Shown: positions 38,856 through 46,303 of the stretch, one piece after another
Numbering within the stretch: the stretch's first letter is position 1
Layout of the letters: every line of letters begins with the position of its first letter
From: Saprospiraceae bacterium
Lineage (GTDB): Bacteria; Bacteroidota; Bacteroidia; Chitinophagales; Saprospiraceae
Direction: 5' to 3'
Length of the DNA: 64,000 nt
Assembly (NCBI GenBank): GCA_016715405.1
Contig: JADKAE010000003.1
Span: forward strand, 248,001 to 312,000
Program-made: the position numbers and the translations under genes
Notes under the pieces: model-generated
Seen by the model: only the letters and a program-made list of their open reading frames with translations
Told to the model about the DNA's origin: nothing
Databases searched by the model: none

Positions 38856-39761
38856 ATGAAAAATACAAAAAAAATAGCATTCCAGGTCTTTTTTGTTGCG
38901 CTAGCCCTGTGTAGCGCTTGTCAGGACACCTCCGAAAAACACTATATTTTTCTGGGGCACCCCTACGACTGGCACGACGGCGCCCGGGTAGACCCCCGCC
39001 TGGAGCGGTTGGATTACAGCCGTTTCGACCAAATCTGGCTGGGCGGCGATGTGTGCAGCCGTACCACCGAACAGCCCCAAACACTGGTTTACCTCGACAG
39101 CATCTTCGACCTCAACGCACCCGGTACCCACTGGGCATTGGGCAACCACGACGTGATGTTCGGCCACCCCGAGCGCCTCAGCGAGGCTACCGGCAGGCCT
39201 TCTTTTTACAGCGCTTGGGCAGACGGTATGGTGCTATTGGTGCTCAACACCAACCTGTTTTGGCCTTATCCCAGTAAACCCGCGCAGGAAAACTGTGAAG
39301 AAAAAAAAGCGCAATTGGCACTTATTCAGCAAATTACCGATACAATCAGCCGGGCTTCCCACCTCGTTATTCTCCACCACTATGCGCTTTTTACCGAACT
39401 CAAAACCGAAAAAGACGCTGACGCATTCAATCTCAATCCTCAATTTTTACAGGCTACCTGCGATTCTGCTTCCTGGGTCACTCCCTGGCTGTACCCAAGG
39501 CTGAAAAGCGTGCAAAGTCGCGGCGTACAAGTGGTAATGATCGGCGGCGATTTTGGTATGCGCGCCAAAACCTACGCCTACCAAACTCCGGAAGGCATTT
39601 TGCTGCTGGGTTCGGGCATCAACAACAGCGTGGATCGCCGCTACGCCCCCGAATATGTCACTACCTTCGATCCCGATAAAGTATTGATATTGCATCACCA
39701 TCCGAAGCAACGAAATTTATCCTGGTCTTTTGCAGATCTGGATTCGCTGGTGGCGAGGTGA
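38856..39761 (+). CDS. Metallophosphoesterase-like lipoprotein
   Basis: The 301 aa protein begins MKNTKKIAFQVFFVALALCS and has a lipobox (LCSAC). The mature part carries calcineurin-like phosphoesterase motifs: WLGGDVCSR (GDxxxR-like), WALGNHD (GNHD), LVILHHYALF (H) and VVMIGGDFGMRAK. The usual first DxH motif is not obvious (FLGHPYDWHD in its place), so the metal site may be altered. It is probably an envelope-anchored phosphatase or phosphodiesterase; the substrate is unknown. Confidence 0.75.
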   Translation: MKNTKKIAFQVFFVALALCSACQDTSEKHYIFLGHPYDWHDGARVDPRLERLDYSRFDQIWLGGDVCSRTTEQPQTLVYLDSIFDLNAPGTHWALGNHDVMFGHPERLSEATGRPSFYSAWADGMVLLVLNTNLFWPYPSKPAQENCEEKKAQLALIQQITDTISRASHLVILHHYALFTELKTEKDADAFNLNPQFLQATCDSASWVTPWLYPRLKSVQSRGVQVVMIGGDFGMRAKTYAYQTPEGILLLGSGINNSVDRRYAPEYVTTFDPDKVLILHHHPKQRNLSWSFADLDSLVAR

Positions 39762-39792
39762 TGGTAAATTCCCAAGCGTCAAATCCATTCCT

Positions 39793-39800
39793 TATATTTG
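39793..39800 (+). promoter_or_regulatory. -7 box (TATATTTG)
   Basis: TATATTTG fits TAnnTTTG and ends 22 nt before the ATG at 39823 of the Cys-repeat lipoprotein gene. Confidence 0.5.
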
Positions 39801-39822
39801 CGCTTCACTAAATTTTAAAGCC

Positions 39823-40320
39823 ATGAAATATTTGTCCACCCTGTCCTTCATTGCCATGTTTACCATGCTCTTGCTCTCAGCCTGTAAAAACGACGGCGAT
39901 GCCGCCCGTGATGCTGCCGTGCAGAACGTGACGCCCCCTCCTGGCGATGGTATAACGACGACTCCTGCCGTTACGCCGCCCACGCAAGAGCCTGCGCAAA
40001 ATGCTGCGGGTATATGGCACTATACCTGCCCGAAGGGTTGTGAAGGCGGCGCCGGTACGGCCGGCGCTTGTGCGAAATGCGGCACTGCCCTGGCACACAA
40101 TCAGGGTTATCATACTACTGCTACTGAGCCTTCGCTTACTGTCGGTGGTAATAACCAAACGACTCCTGCCGTCACGCCCCCCCAGCAAGAGCCTGCGCAA
40201 AACGCCAAAGGCGTGTGGCACTATACCTGTGCAAAAGGCTGTGCAGGCGGCGCCGGCAGCGCCACCGCCTGTGCGAAATGCGGCTCCACACTGGCACACA
40301 ATGCAGCGTACCACCAGTAG
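39823..40320 (+). CDS. Lipoprotein with two tandem Cys-rich metal-binding-like modules
   Basis: The 165 aa protein has a lipobox (MKYLSTLSFIAMFTMLLLSAC). Two copies of a roughly 55-aa unit follow: TTPAVTPP.QEPAQNA.G.WH, then YTC.KGC.GGAG, ACAKCG and LAHN..YH. Each unit has four cysteines (C-x3-C and C-x2-C) and His residues, suggesting a zinc-ribbon or heavy-metal-binding module such as the YTCPMH...CPKCG domains. The Pro/Thr linker before each unit is also duplicated, so the gene grew by internal duplication. No partner gene is adjacent. Confidence 0.7.
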   Translation: MKYLSTLSFIAMFTMLLLSACKNDGDAARDAAVQNVTPPPGDGITTTPAVTPPTQEPAQNAAGIWHYTCPKGCEGGAGTAGACAKCGTALAHNQGYHTTATEPSLTVGGNNQTTPAVTPPQQEPAQNAKGVWHYTCAKGCAGGAGSATACAKCGSTLAHNAAYHQ

Positions 40321-40322
40321 TC

Positions 40323-40362
40323 GTGGGAAAATGAGAGAATGACCACATTCTCTCATTCTCAC
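40323..40362. terminator. Bidirectional hairpin between convergent genes
   Basis: The left arm GTGGGAAAATGAGAGAATG (40323-40341) pairs with CATTCTCTCATTCTCAC (40346-40362) around a short loop. It lies between the lipoprotein stop (40320) and the thioredoxin-like gene stop (40365). Confidence 0.7.
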
Positions 40363-40364
40363 AT

Positions 40365-40919
40365 CTACTTCCCCCCCTTATCCACAAACTGTTCGTACGA
40401 CATCGTTTTGAAGTGATCGCCGCCGATAAACTTAAGTTCTTTAAGCATCGTTGCGGCGTCTTTATAACCCGGGGAAATTGAAATGCGGTCTTGCTTTTCA
40501 TCGAGATACACGAATGAGGGATAGCCCAGTTGGCCTTCCAGCAGCGAAACAGCCAATTCATGTACCCCGCGGCGGCCGTGGTTGGGTATAAATTTGAGCG
40601 TGTGCCCTTTATAAGCGATATTTTCTTTTTGTTCGGCGTTAAACTTCACCGGATAATAGTTTTCGGCCAGATAAGCGGCTACTTTGGGATCGGAAAACGT
40701 ATTGGCATCCATCTTTTTACACCAGCCGCACCAATCGGTATACAAGTCGATAAATATCTTCTTCGGTTTTTTCTCGCTCAGTGCAACGGCCTCTTCGAAC
40801 GTATACCATTTTAACGGATTTTCAGCTACGTCAGCTACGGGTTTGGCGACGGGTACCGCGAAAGAATAGATACCAATGGCAGCCAGCACAACGGCGGCGC
40901 TTACCAGAACTTTTTTCAT
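40365..40919 (-). CDS. Thioredoxin-family protein (periplasmic)
   Basis: The 184 aa protein starts with a signal or anchor segment (MKKVLVSAAVVLAAIGIYSF). It has a thioredoxin fold with IDLYTDWCGWCKKMDANTF (WCGWC redox site), YYPVKFNAEQKE and LGYPSFVYLDEK (cis-Pro loop). The layout matches DsbD-gamma/DUF255-like thioredoxins that keep envelope proteins reduced. A -7 box lies upstream at 40960-40967. Confidence 0.88.
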   Translation of the reverse strand: MKKVLVSAAVVLAAIGIYSFAVPVAKPVADVAENPLKWYTFEEAVALSEKKPKKIFIDLYTDWCGWCKKMDANTFSDPKVAAYLAENYYPVKFNAEQKENIAYKGHTLKFIPNHGRRGVHELAVSLLEGQLGYPSFVYLDEKQDRISISPGYKDAATMLKELKFIGGDHFKTMSYEQFVDKGGK

Positions 40920-40959
40920 TTTAAATTATTATGTGGATAATTAGCGATCATTACAAAAA

Positions 40960-40967
40960 CAAAGATA
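40960..40967 (-). promoter_or_regulatory. -7 box (TATCTTTG) before the thioredoxin-like gene
   Basis: On the minus strand TATCTTTG fits TAnnTTTG and lies about 40 nt upstream of the ATG at 40919. Confidence 0.5.
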
Positions 40968-41011
40968 CAAGGCTACATCTTATCGCGTGGCCTGATTAAG
41001 AGAAATTTAAC

Positions 41012-41590
41012 ATGCCCACCACCCTCAAGAAAATAGTTGTGGCCGTAGGAGGCTCCAGCGGCGCCATCTATGCCAAGGTCTTGCTCGACAAACTGCAGGC
41101 CATGCAAAGCCAGTTGGCCGACGTGGGCGTGGTGATGAGCGACAACGCCAAATTCAACTGGCGCTATGAACTGGATAACGAGGATTATGCCGGCTATCCA
41201 TTTAAATTTTATAACACCCACGATTTCATGGCGCCCTTTGCTTCGGGTTCTGCACAATACGACGCCATGATCATCTGCCCCTGCTCTATGGGCTTGCTGG
41301 GTCGCATTGCCTCCGGCGTATCTTCCGACTTAACAACCCGCGCTGCCGACGTGATGCTCAAAGAACGCCGCCGTTTATTGTTGCTCGTGCGCGAAACGCC
41401 TTATAATCTGATCCACATCAACAATATGAAAACGGTAACCGAAGCAGGCGGCATTATCTGCCCCGCCAGTCCGTCGTTTTACAGCAAACCCGCTACTTTT
41501 GAAGCACTGGCCGCTACGGTCGTAGACCGGGCCCTCGACCTGGCCGGACTCAGCGTGAAGAGCTTTCGCTGGGGAGAGAATGACGAATGA
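41012..41590 (+). CDS. ubiX: Flavin prenyltransferase UbiX
   Basis: The 192 aa protein has the UbiX fold markers: KIVVAVGGSSGAIYAKVLLD (FMN site), VVMSDNAKFNW, and CPCSMGLLGRIASGVSSDLT (prenyl-phosphate site). It also has RRRLLLLVRETPYNLIHINNM and the GGIICPASPSFYSKP C-terminal motif. It makes prenylated FMN, the cofactor of UbiD-type decarboxylases used in quinone synthesis or aromatic acid metabolism. No ubiD gene is adjacent. The last codons (GENDE, then stop) fall inside a heptamer repeat array. Confidence 0.94.
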   Translation: MPTTLKKIVVAVGGSSGAIYAKVLLDKLQAMQSQLADVGVVMSDNAKFNWRYELDNEDYAGYPFKFYNTHDFMAPFASGSAQYDAMIICPCSMGLLGRIASGVSSDLTTRAADVMLKERRRLLLLVRETPYNLIHINNMKTVTEAGGIICPASPSFYSKPATFEALAATVVDRALDLAGLSVKSFRWGENDE

Positions 41591-41619
41591 CGAATTACGA
41601 ATGAAGAATGAAGAATGAA
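41578..41619. repeat. Heptamer array, family E, copy 1 (one arm)
   Basis: Six heptamers: GAATGAC, GAATGAC, GAATTAC, then GAATGAA three times. The array starts within the ubiX coding end and covers its TGA. Downstream (41631-41655) are CACAACCGACAACCCACAACCGAC words resembling family D. A matching inverted arm is not obvious. Confidence 0.8.
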
Positions 41620-41871
41620 TTGAAATAACTCACAACCGACAACCCACAACCGACTCAAAAGATCATTCCCAATTTCAAATAATAATCACAATACCGTTTC
41701 CATAATTTCATTTTTTTCCCAATAATTGTGCCTTATTCAGGCCGCATTCTCTTGATCATATCCGTTATAGTACAAATCAAAAACAAAGCAACATACCCCC
41801 ATTGAGCTAAATAAACTACGATTGAACAGGTAATAAGCAAAGCCAATTTATTTACTAAAACCTATCTAAGC

Positions 41872-44766
41872 ATGAAGTATTTTACGCTCAAAGCCAGTCT
41901 GTTAGCGATGGCTATGTGTTGTGTCTCCTTCGCCGCCATGGCCCAGTTCATGGTGACAGGCACAGTAAAGGATGCCAACGATGAACCGCTAATCGGCGTA
42001 TCGATCCTGGTAAAAGGGACCACACGCGGAACGGTCAGCGATTTCGACGGCAGTTTCCGCATCGAAGCGCCGGGCACGGCAGCCACCATTGAATTTTCGT
42101 ATACCGGCTTCCGCCAGGAGCTGAAAGAGGTGTCTTCTACCAACAACAACATTGTGGTAGTGATGACCGAAGACATCACCAACCTGGAAGAAATTGTAGT
42201 AACCGGTCTGGCCTCCAGCATTAAACGGTCCAACCTGGCCAACGCCGTATCGACGGTTTCCTCCAAGGAATTGACGGGTGTAACCACCCAGCAAACCATT
42301 GACGGCGCCTTGTATGGCAAGCTTACCGGCGTAAACATCGTACAGACCACCGGTGCTCCCGGCGGCGGTATTGCTATGCGTCTGCGCGGCGTATCTTCGC
42401 TCACCGGCAACAACCAGCCGCTCTTCATCATCGACGGCGTATACGTGAGCAACGCGGAAATCCCCAGCGGTTTGCGCTTCGCTTCCGGCGCCAATGCAGG
42501 CAACGAAGAAGGCGCCTCCAACCGTATCGCCGACCTCAACCCCGCCGATATCGAAAGCATCGAAGTACTCAAAGGCGCCTCTGCCGCTGCCATCTACGGT
42601 ACCCGTGCCAACGCAGGTGTAGTAATCATCACGACTAAAAAAGGCGCATCGGGACAAACAAAAGTAAGCCTCGAGCAAGACCTGGGTTTCAACTCTGCCA
42701 TCAACCTCGTAGGCCGCCGCTCGTTTACTGCCGAACAGGTAGAAGCCGAATTTTCTGCCGACGAGCGCCAGAAATTTGAAGCCGCCCAGCAAGCAGGCAA
42801 GGTGTACGACTACGAAAAGGAAATTTATGGCGAAAAAGGCCTCATTTCCGATACCCGACTAAAAGTAGCAGGCGGTAATAACAAAACCACGTTTTTCGCC
42901 AGCGGCGCTTTCCGCAACGAAGACGGTATCATTAAATATACCGGCTACGACCGCCTCACCCTGCGCCTCAACCTTACCCACGAGATCTCTGACAATCTGC
43001 GCCTCACTACCAGCACTAATTATATCAACAGCTACTCCAATCGCGGCTTCACCGGCAACGAAAACGAAGGCGGTTTGAGCTACGGCTACAACCTGGCTTT
43101 TACGCGCGACTGGGTAGACCTGTTCCCCGATGAAAACGGCGTGTATCCCGACAACCCAAACACGGCGGGCAACCCGATTTTTGTGCGCGACAAAACGAAA
43201 AACGAAGAACGCATCAACCGCATGATTCAGGGTATCAAGCTGGACTGGACGGCGCTGCAACGCGACAATTATGCCCTGCGCTTCGCCCTCAACGGCGGTT
43301 TGGACTTCTTCCTCAACGAAACCTTTGTTTACGTGCCTGAAACCCACCAGGCGCAACGCAACAAAGACAACGGTTTCATCGGCGCCGGCAAAAACAAAGT
43401 CTACAACTACAACTACCAGGCCTTTGGCGTTTTCGACTACTATACGGGTAATAATATCAGCTTTAGCACGCAGGCGGGTATCTCGTACCTCAATTTTGAG
43501 CGCGACCTGGTATTTAATAAAACTACCCAGCTCATACCCCTGCAAACCAACCTGACGCAGGGCGGTACGCAGGAAATTACCCAACGCCTTGAATCCGAAG
43601 AAGAATTTGGTATCATCGCACAGGAAGAAGTCAACATCGACGATAAAATCATCCTGACGGCCGGCATTCGCCTCGACAAGTCGAGCCTCAACGGCGATCC
43701 CAACAAATACTACGCCTTCCCGCGTGCATCGGTAGCCGTTAACATCGCCAACTTCGACTTCTGGAAAATTAACGCCATCAACCAGTTTAAGCTGCGCGCC
43801 GCCTACGGCCAAACAGGTAACAGCGCCGCCTTCGGCTCGCTGTTTACTTCTATGGAGCCTACCAATATCAACGGCACGTCGGGCTTTATCGTAAATACCC
43901 AACAGGGCAACCCCGGTATCGAACCGGAAACTTCTACCGAATTGGAATTTGGTGCAGACTTCTCGATGTTCCAAAGCAAACTGGGCCTCGAAATCACTTA
44001 CTACCAGCGCAACGTAGAAAACCTGCTCTACCAGCGCTCGCTGCCTACTTCTTCCGGTTTTACCAACGAAATCCGCAACGACCTCGACCTGAAAAACAAC
44101 GGCCTCGAAGTATCGCTGCAACTCAACCCGGTTCGCACGTCCAAAATCAACTGGACCAGCGGCGTGAACTTCTGGTTTAACCGCTCTGAAATTACCCGCC
44201 TCGGTATTGAAGGCGAAGGCGATGCCAATGACATTCCCAGCTTTGTGCCGCCGGGCGTAGCGTTTGGCCTCGGCCTCGGCACCTTCTATATCGACGAAGG
44301 TTCTCCCATTACCAGCCTTTGGGGTAGCGGCCCCGTACAGGTGGGCGACGTAGAACCCGATTTCCAATTGGGTTGGTTCAACCAGCTTACCCTGATGAAA
44401 AACCTCGACTTCAACTTCATGGTACACTGGAAACAGGGCGGCGACGTACTCAACCTGACGCGCCTGCTTACCGACCTGGGCGCCACTACGCCGCGCGAAT
44501 TTGACAACCTGGGTGGTTTTATCGAAGACGCTTCTTATTTCCGCCTTCGCGAAATCGGTTTATTCTATACCATCCCGATGGGCGACAAGTTTTTGGAAAG
44601 CATCCGTCTGGGCGTTTCGGGGCGCAACCTGCTCACGTTGACCGACTACAGCAGCTACGATCCTGAAGTGTCTACCAAAGGCGGAGGCGGTTTGTCCAAC
44701 TCGATTGAGGTAGCGCCTTTCCCGAGTGCAAAACAAGCCTATTTCCATCTAAGCTTGAATTTCTAA
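41872..44766 (+). CDS. susC: SusC/RagA-family TonB-dependent outer-membrane transporter
   Basis: The 964 aa protein has a signal peptide (MKYFTLKASLLAMAMCCVSF to AMAQ) and a carboxypeptidase D-like domain (MVTGTVKDANDEPLIGVSIL to VVVMTED). It has the plug with NLEEIVVTGL, TIDGALYGKLTGVNI, PLFIIDGVYV and IESIEVLKGASAAAIYGTRA, then a long beta barrel ending in an aromatic residue (YFHLSLNF). SusC proteins take up oligosaccharides or peptides together with a SusD lipoprotein lid, encoded 20 bp downstream. It is at the short end for the family, and no glycan enzymes are next to it, so the substrate is open. Confidence 0.95.
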   Translation: MKYFTLKASLLAMAMCCVSFAAMAQFMVTGTVKDANDEPLIGVSILVKGTTRGTVSDFDGSFRIEAPGTAATIEFSYTGFRQELKEVSSTNNNIVVVMTEDITNLEEIVVTGLASSIKRSNLANAVSTVSSKELTGVTTQQTIDGALYGKLTGVNIVQTTGAPGGGIAMRLRGVSSLTGNNQPLFIIDGVYVSNAEIPSGLRFASGANAGNEEGASNRIADLNPADIESIEVLKGASAAAIYGTRANAGVVIITTKKGASGQTKVSLEQDLGFNSAINLVGRRSFTAEQVEAEFSADERQKFEAAQQAGKVYDYEKEIYGEKGLISDTRLKVAGGNNKTTFFASGAFRNEDGIIKYTGYDRLTLRLNLTHEISDNLRLTTSTNYINSYSNRGFTGNENEGGLSYGYNLAFTRDWVDLFPDENGVYPDNPNTAGNPIFVRDKTKNEERINRMIQGIKLDWTALQRDNYALRFALNGGLDFFLNETFVYVPETHQAQRNKDNGFIGAGKNKVYNYNYQAFGVFDYYTGNNISFSTQAGISYLNFERDLVFNKTTQLIPLQTNLTQGGTQEITQRLESEEEFGIIAQEEVNIDDKIILTAGIRLDKSSLNGDPNKYYAFPRASVAVNIANFDFWKINAINQFKLRAAYGQTGNSAAFGSLFTSMEPTNINGTSGFIVNTQQGNPGIEPETSTELEFGADFSMFQSKLGLEITYYQRNVENLLYQRSLPTSSGFTNEIRNDLDLKNNGLEVSLQLNPVRTSKINWTSGVNFWFNRSEITRLGIEGEGDANDIPSFVPPGVAFGLGLGTFYIDEGSPITSLWGSGPVQVGDVEPDFQLGWFNQLTLMKNLDFNFMVHWKQGGDVLNLTRLLTDLGATTPREFDNLGGFIEDASYFRLREIGLFYTIPMGDKFLESIRLGVSGRNLLTLTDYSSYDPEVSTKGGGGLSNSIEVAPFPSAKQAYFHLSLNF

Positions 44767-44786
44767 ACCAAAACAGTCTATTCATT

Positions 44787-46091
44787 ATGAAATATATCAA
44801 TCTTTCCATCCTTGCATTGCTGTTGTTGGCCATCCAAGCCTGTACCATCGACGACCAGGCGGATCCTAACGGCCCCAGCATCAATAGCGTGCTCAACAAC
44901 GCTTCGCGCGCTGAGCTCAACCTGCTCGTCGCGGGCACTGAATCTGCTATGCGCGTCGGCTGGGACGGCTACGTGACCGCCACCGGCTCTATAGCCCGCG
45001 AGATGTACCTGTTTGATGCCGACCCGCGCAACACCGAAGACCTGCTGGGCAAAGAAGGCACCGCACTTGATGCCAATACGTTTTACCTCACCGGTCCGTA
45101 CAACACGCGTTACCGCGTAGTGAAAAATTGCAACCTGCTGCTGGGCGCACTTGACAATACTTCGTCGGTTTCGGAAACGGAAAAAGACGGCTACCGCGCT
45201 TTTGCCAATACCATCAAAGGCCTGATGATGTTCCAGGTGCTCAATATGCTCAACGACAACGGCATCCGCGTGGACGTGGCCGACCCGAAAAATCTGGGTC
45301 CCTTTGTCACAAAAGCAGAAGCCTTTACCGCTATTCGCGCCATCCTTGATGAAGGTTACGCCCAACTCAACGGCGCCAGCTTTGCCTTTTCGCTGTCGGA
45401 AGGATTTGCCGGTTTTGACTCCCCCTCCACTTTTGGCGAGTTTAACCGCGCCCTGGCAGCCAAGGTGGCTCTTTATGCAGGCGATAACGCCGCAGCCCTG
45501 ACGCATCTCAACAATTCTTTCTTCGACCTCAACGGCGAACTGAAAACGGGCCCCAAGCACGTATTCAGTACTTCTTCGGGCGATATCCTCAACCCGGTTT
45601 ACAAAGCGCCGGGCCAAAGCGGCGACCAGATTATCGTTCACAACGATTATATCGCCGATGCTGAAGCCGGCGATGCCCGCCTCCAAAAATTCGGACTGCG
45701 CTTGAATCCGACGAGCCAGGACGGCCTCAACGGTACCCACGAAACGCGACTATACGCCTCTAACGTGTCGCCTATCGATATCATCCGCAACGAAGAACTG
45801 ATCCTGATCTACGCCGAAGCCAGCGCCCGTACTGATAAGGTTAATGACGCGCTCACGGCGATCAACCGCATCAGGATCGAACACGGACTCGATCCTTTCC
45901 AGGGTACGCCAACTTCTGCCGCCCTGCTGGATGACGTATTATTCCAGCGCCGCTATTCGTTCTGGAGTGAAGGACAGTATATGTTTGACCTGCGCCGTTT
46001 TGGCCGCCTCAACGATACTTTCCTGCCTATCGACCGCCCCGGCGATATTATTCATTCACAATTTCCTATTCCGCTTACGGAAGGACAATAA
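44787..46091 (+). CDS. susD: SusD/RagB-family nutrient-binding lipoprotein
   Basis: The 434 aa protein begins MKYINLSILALLLLAIQACT with a lipobox (IQAC). It has SusD features: RYRVVKNCNLLLGAL, TPR-like helices (GYRAFANTIKGLMMFQVLNM, EFNRALAAKVALYAG) and the C-terminal EELILIYAEAS, AINRIRIEHGL and RYSFWSEGQYMFDLRRFGRL segments, ending PIPLTEGQ. It covers the SusC barrel from outside and gives ligand specificity. At 434 aa it is shorter than typical 500-550 aa SusDs. A strong hairpin terminator lies 20 nt after the stop. Confidence 0.94.
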   Translation: MKYINLSILALLLLAIQACTIDDQADPNGPSINSVLNNASRAELNLLVAGTESAMRVGWDGYVTATGSIAREMYLFDADPRNTEDLLGKEGTALDANTFYLTGPYNTRYRVVKNCNLLLGALDNTSSVSETEKDGYRAFANTIKGLMMFQVLNMLNDNGIRVDVADPKNLGPFVTKAEAFTAIRAILDEGYAQLNGASFAFSLSEGFAGFDSPSTFGEFNRALAAKVALYAGDNAAALTHLNNSFFDLNGELKTGPKHVFSTSSGDILNPVYKAPGQSGDQIIVHNDYIADAEAGDARLQKFGLRLNPTSQDGLNGTHETRLYASNVSPIDIIRNEELILIYAEASARTDKVNDALTAINRIRIEHGLDPFQGTPTSAALLDDVLFQRRYSFWSEGQYMFDLRRFGRLNDTFLPIDRPGDIIHSQFPIPLTEGQ

Positions 46092-46110
46092 CTAAGCTTA
46101 TATCTTTGCA

Positions 46111-46142
46111 GGGCGTCTCACAAATCAGTTTGTGAGGCGCCC
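46111..46142 (+). terminator. Hairpin terminator of the susCD operon
   Basis: GGGCGTCTCACAAA pairs with TTTGTGAGGCGCCC (one mismatch), loop TCAG, followed by TCTTATTTGTT. A TATCTTTG box immediately precedes it at 46101-46108. Confidence 0.75.
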
Positions 46143-46159
46143 TCTTATTTGTTGTAATT

Positions 46160-46288
46160 GTTTAGAAGGGTTTAGTGCATTCGCAGTTTAGCGATAGGGT
46201 TTAGTTTTCTAAACATACAGCTAAACCCAATCGCTAAACCAATCGAGGCAATTTCCCAGAAACAGCTAAACCCAATCGCTAAACCCCA
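46160..46288. repeat. Inverted array of 13-nt words, family B, copy 3
   Basis: TTTAGTGCATTCGCAGTTTA and GCGATAGGGTTTAG are on the left. CTAAACCCAATCGCTAAACC appears twice on the right, separated by an inserted AATCGAGGCAATTTCCCAGA. It shares long blocks with the fucose-operon copy at 17941-18036. It ends 15 nt before the Tex start codon. Confidence 0.85.
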
Positions 46289-46303
46289 CTATTAAAATAT
46301 CAT

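Noticed and set aside
42859..44427. Long minus-strand reading frame of 522 codons
   Set aside because: It lies wholly inside susC on the other strand and has no recognisable domain; it arises from codon bias. The same holds for the minus-strand frames at 29304-30752, 33725-34549 and 51800-53074, and plus-strand frames opposite the fucose genes.
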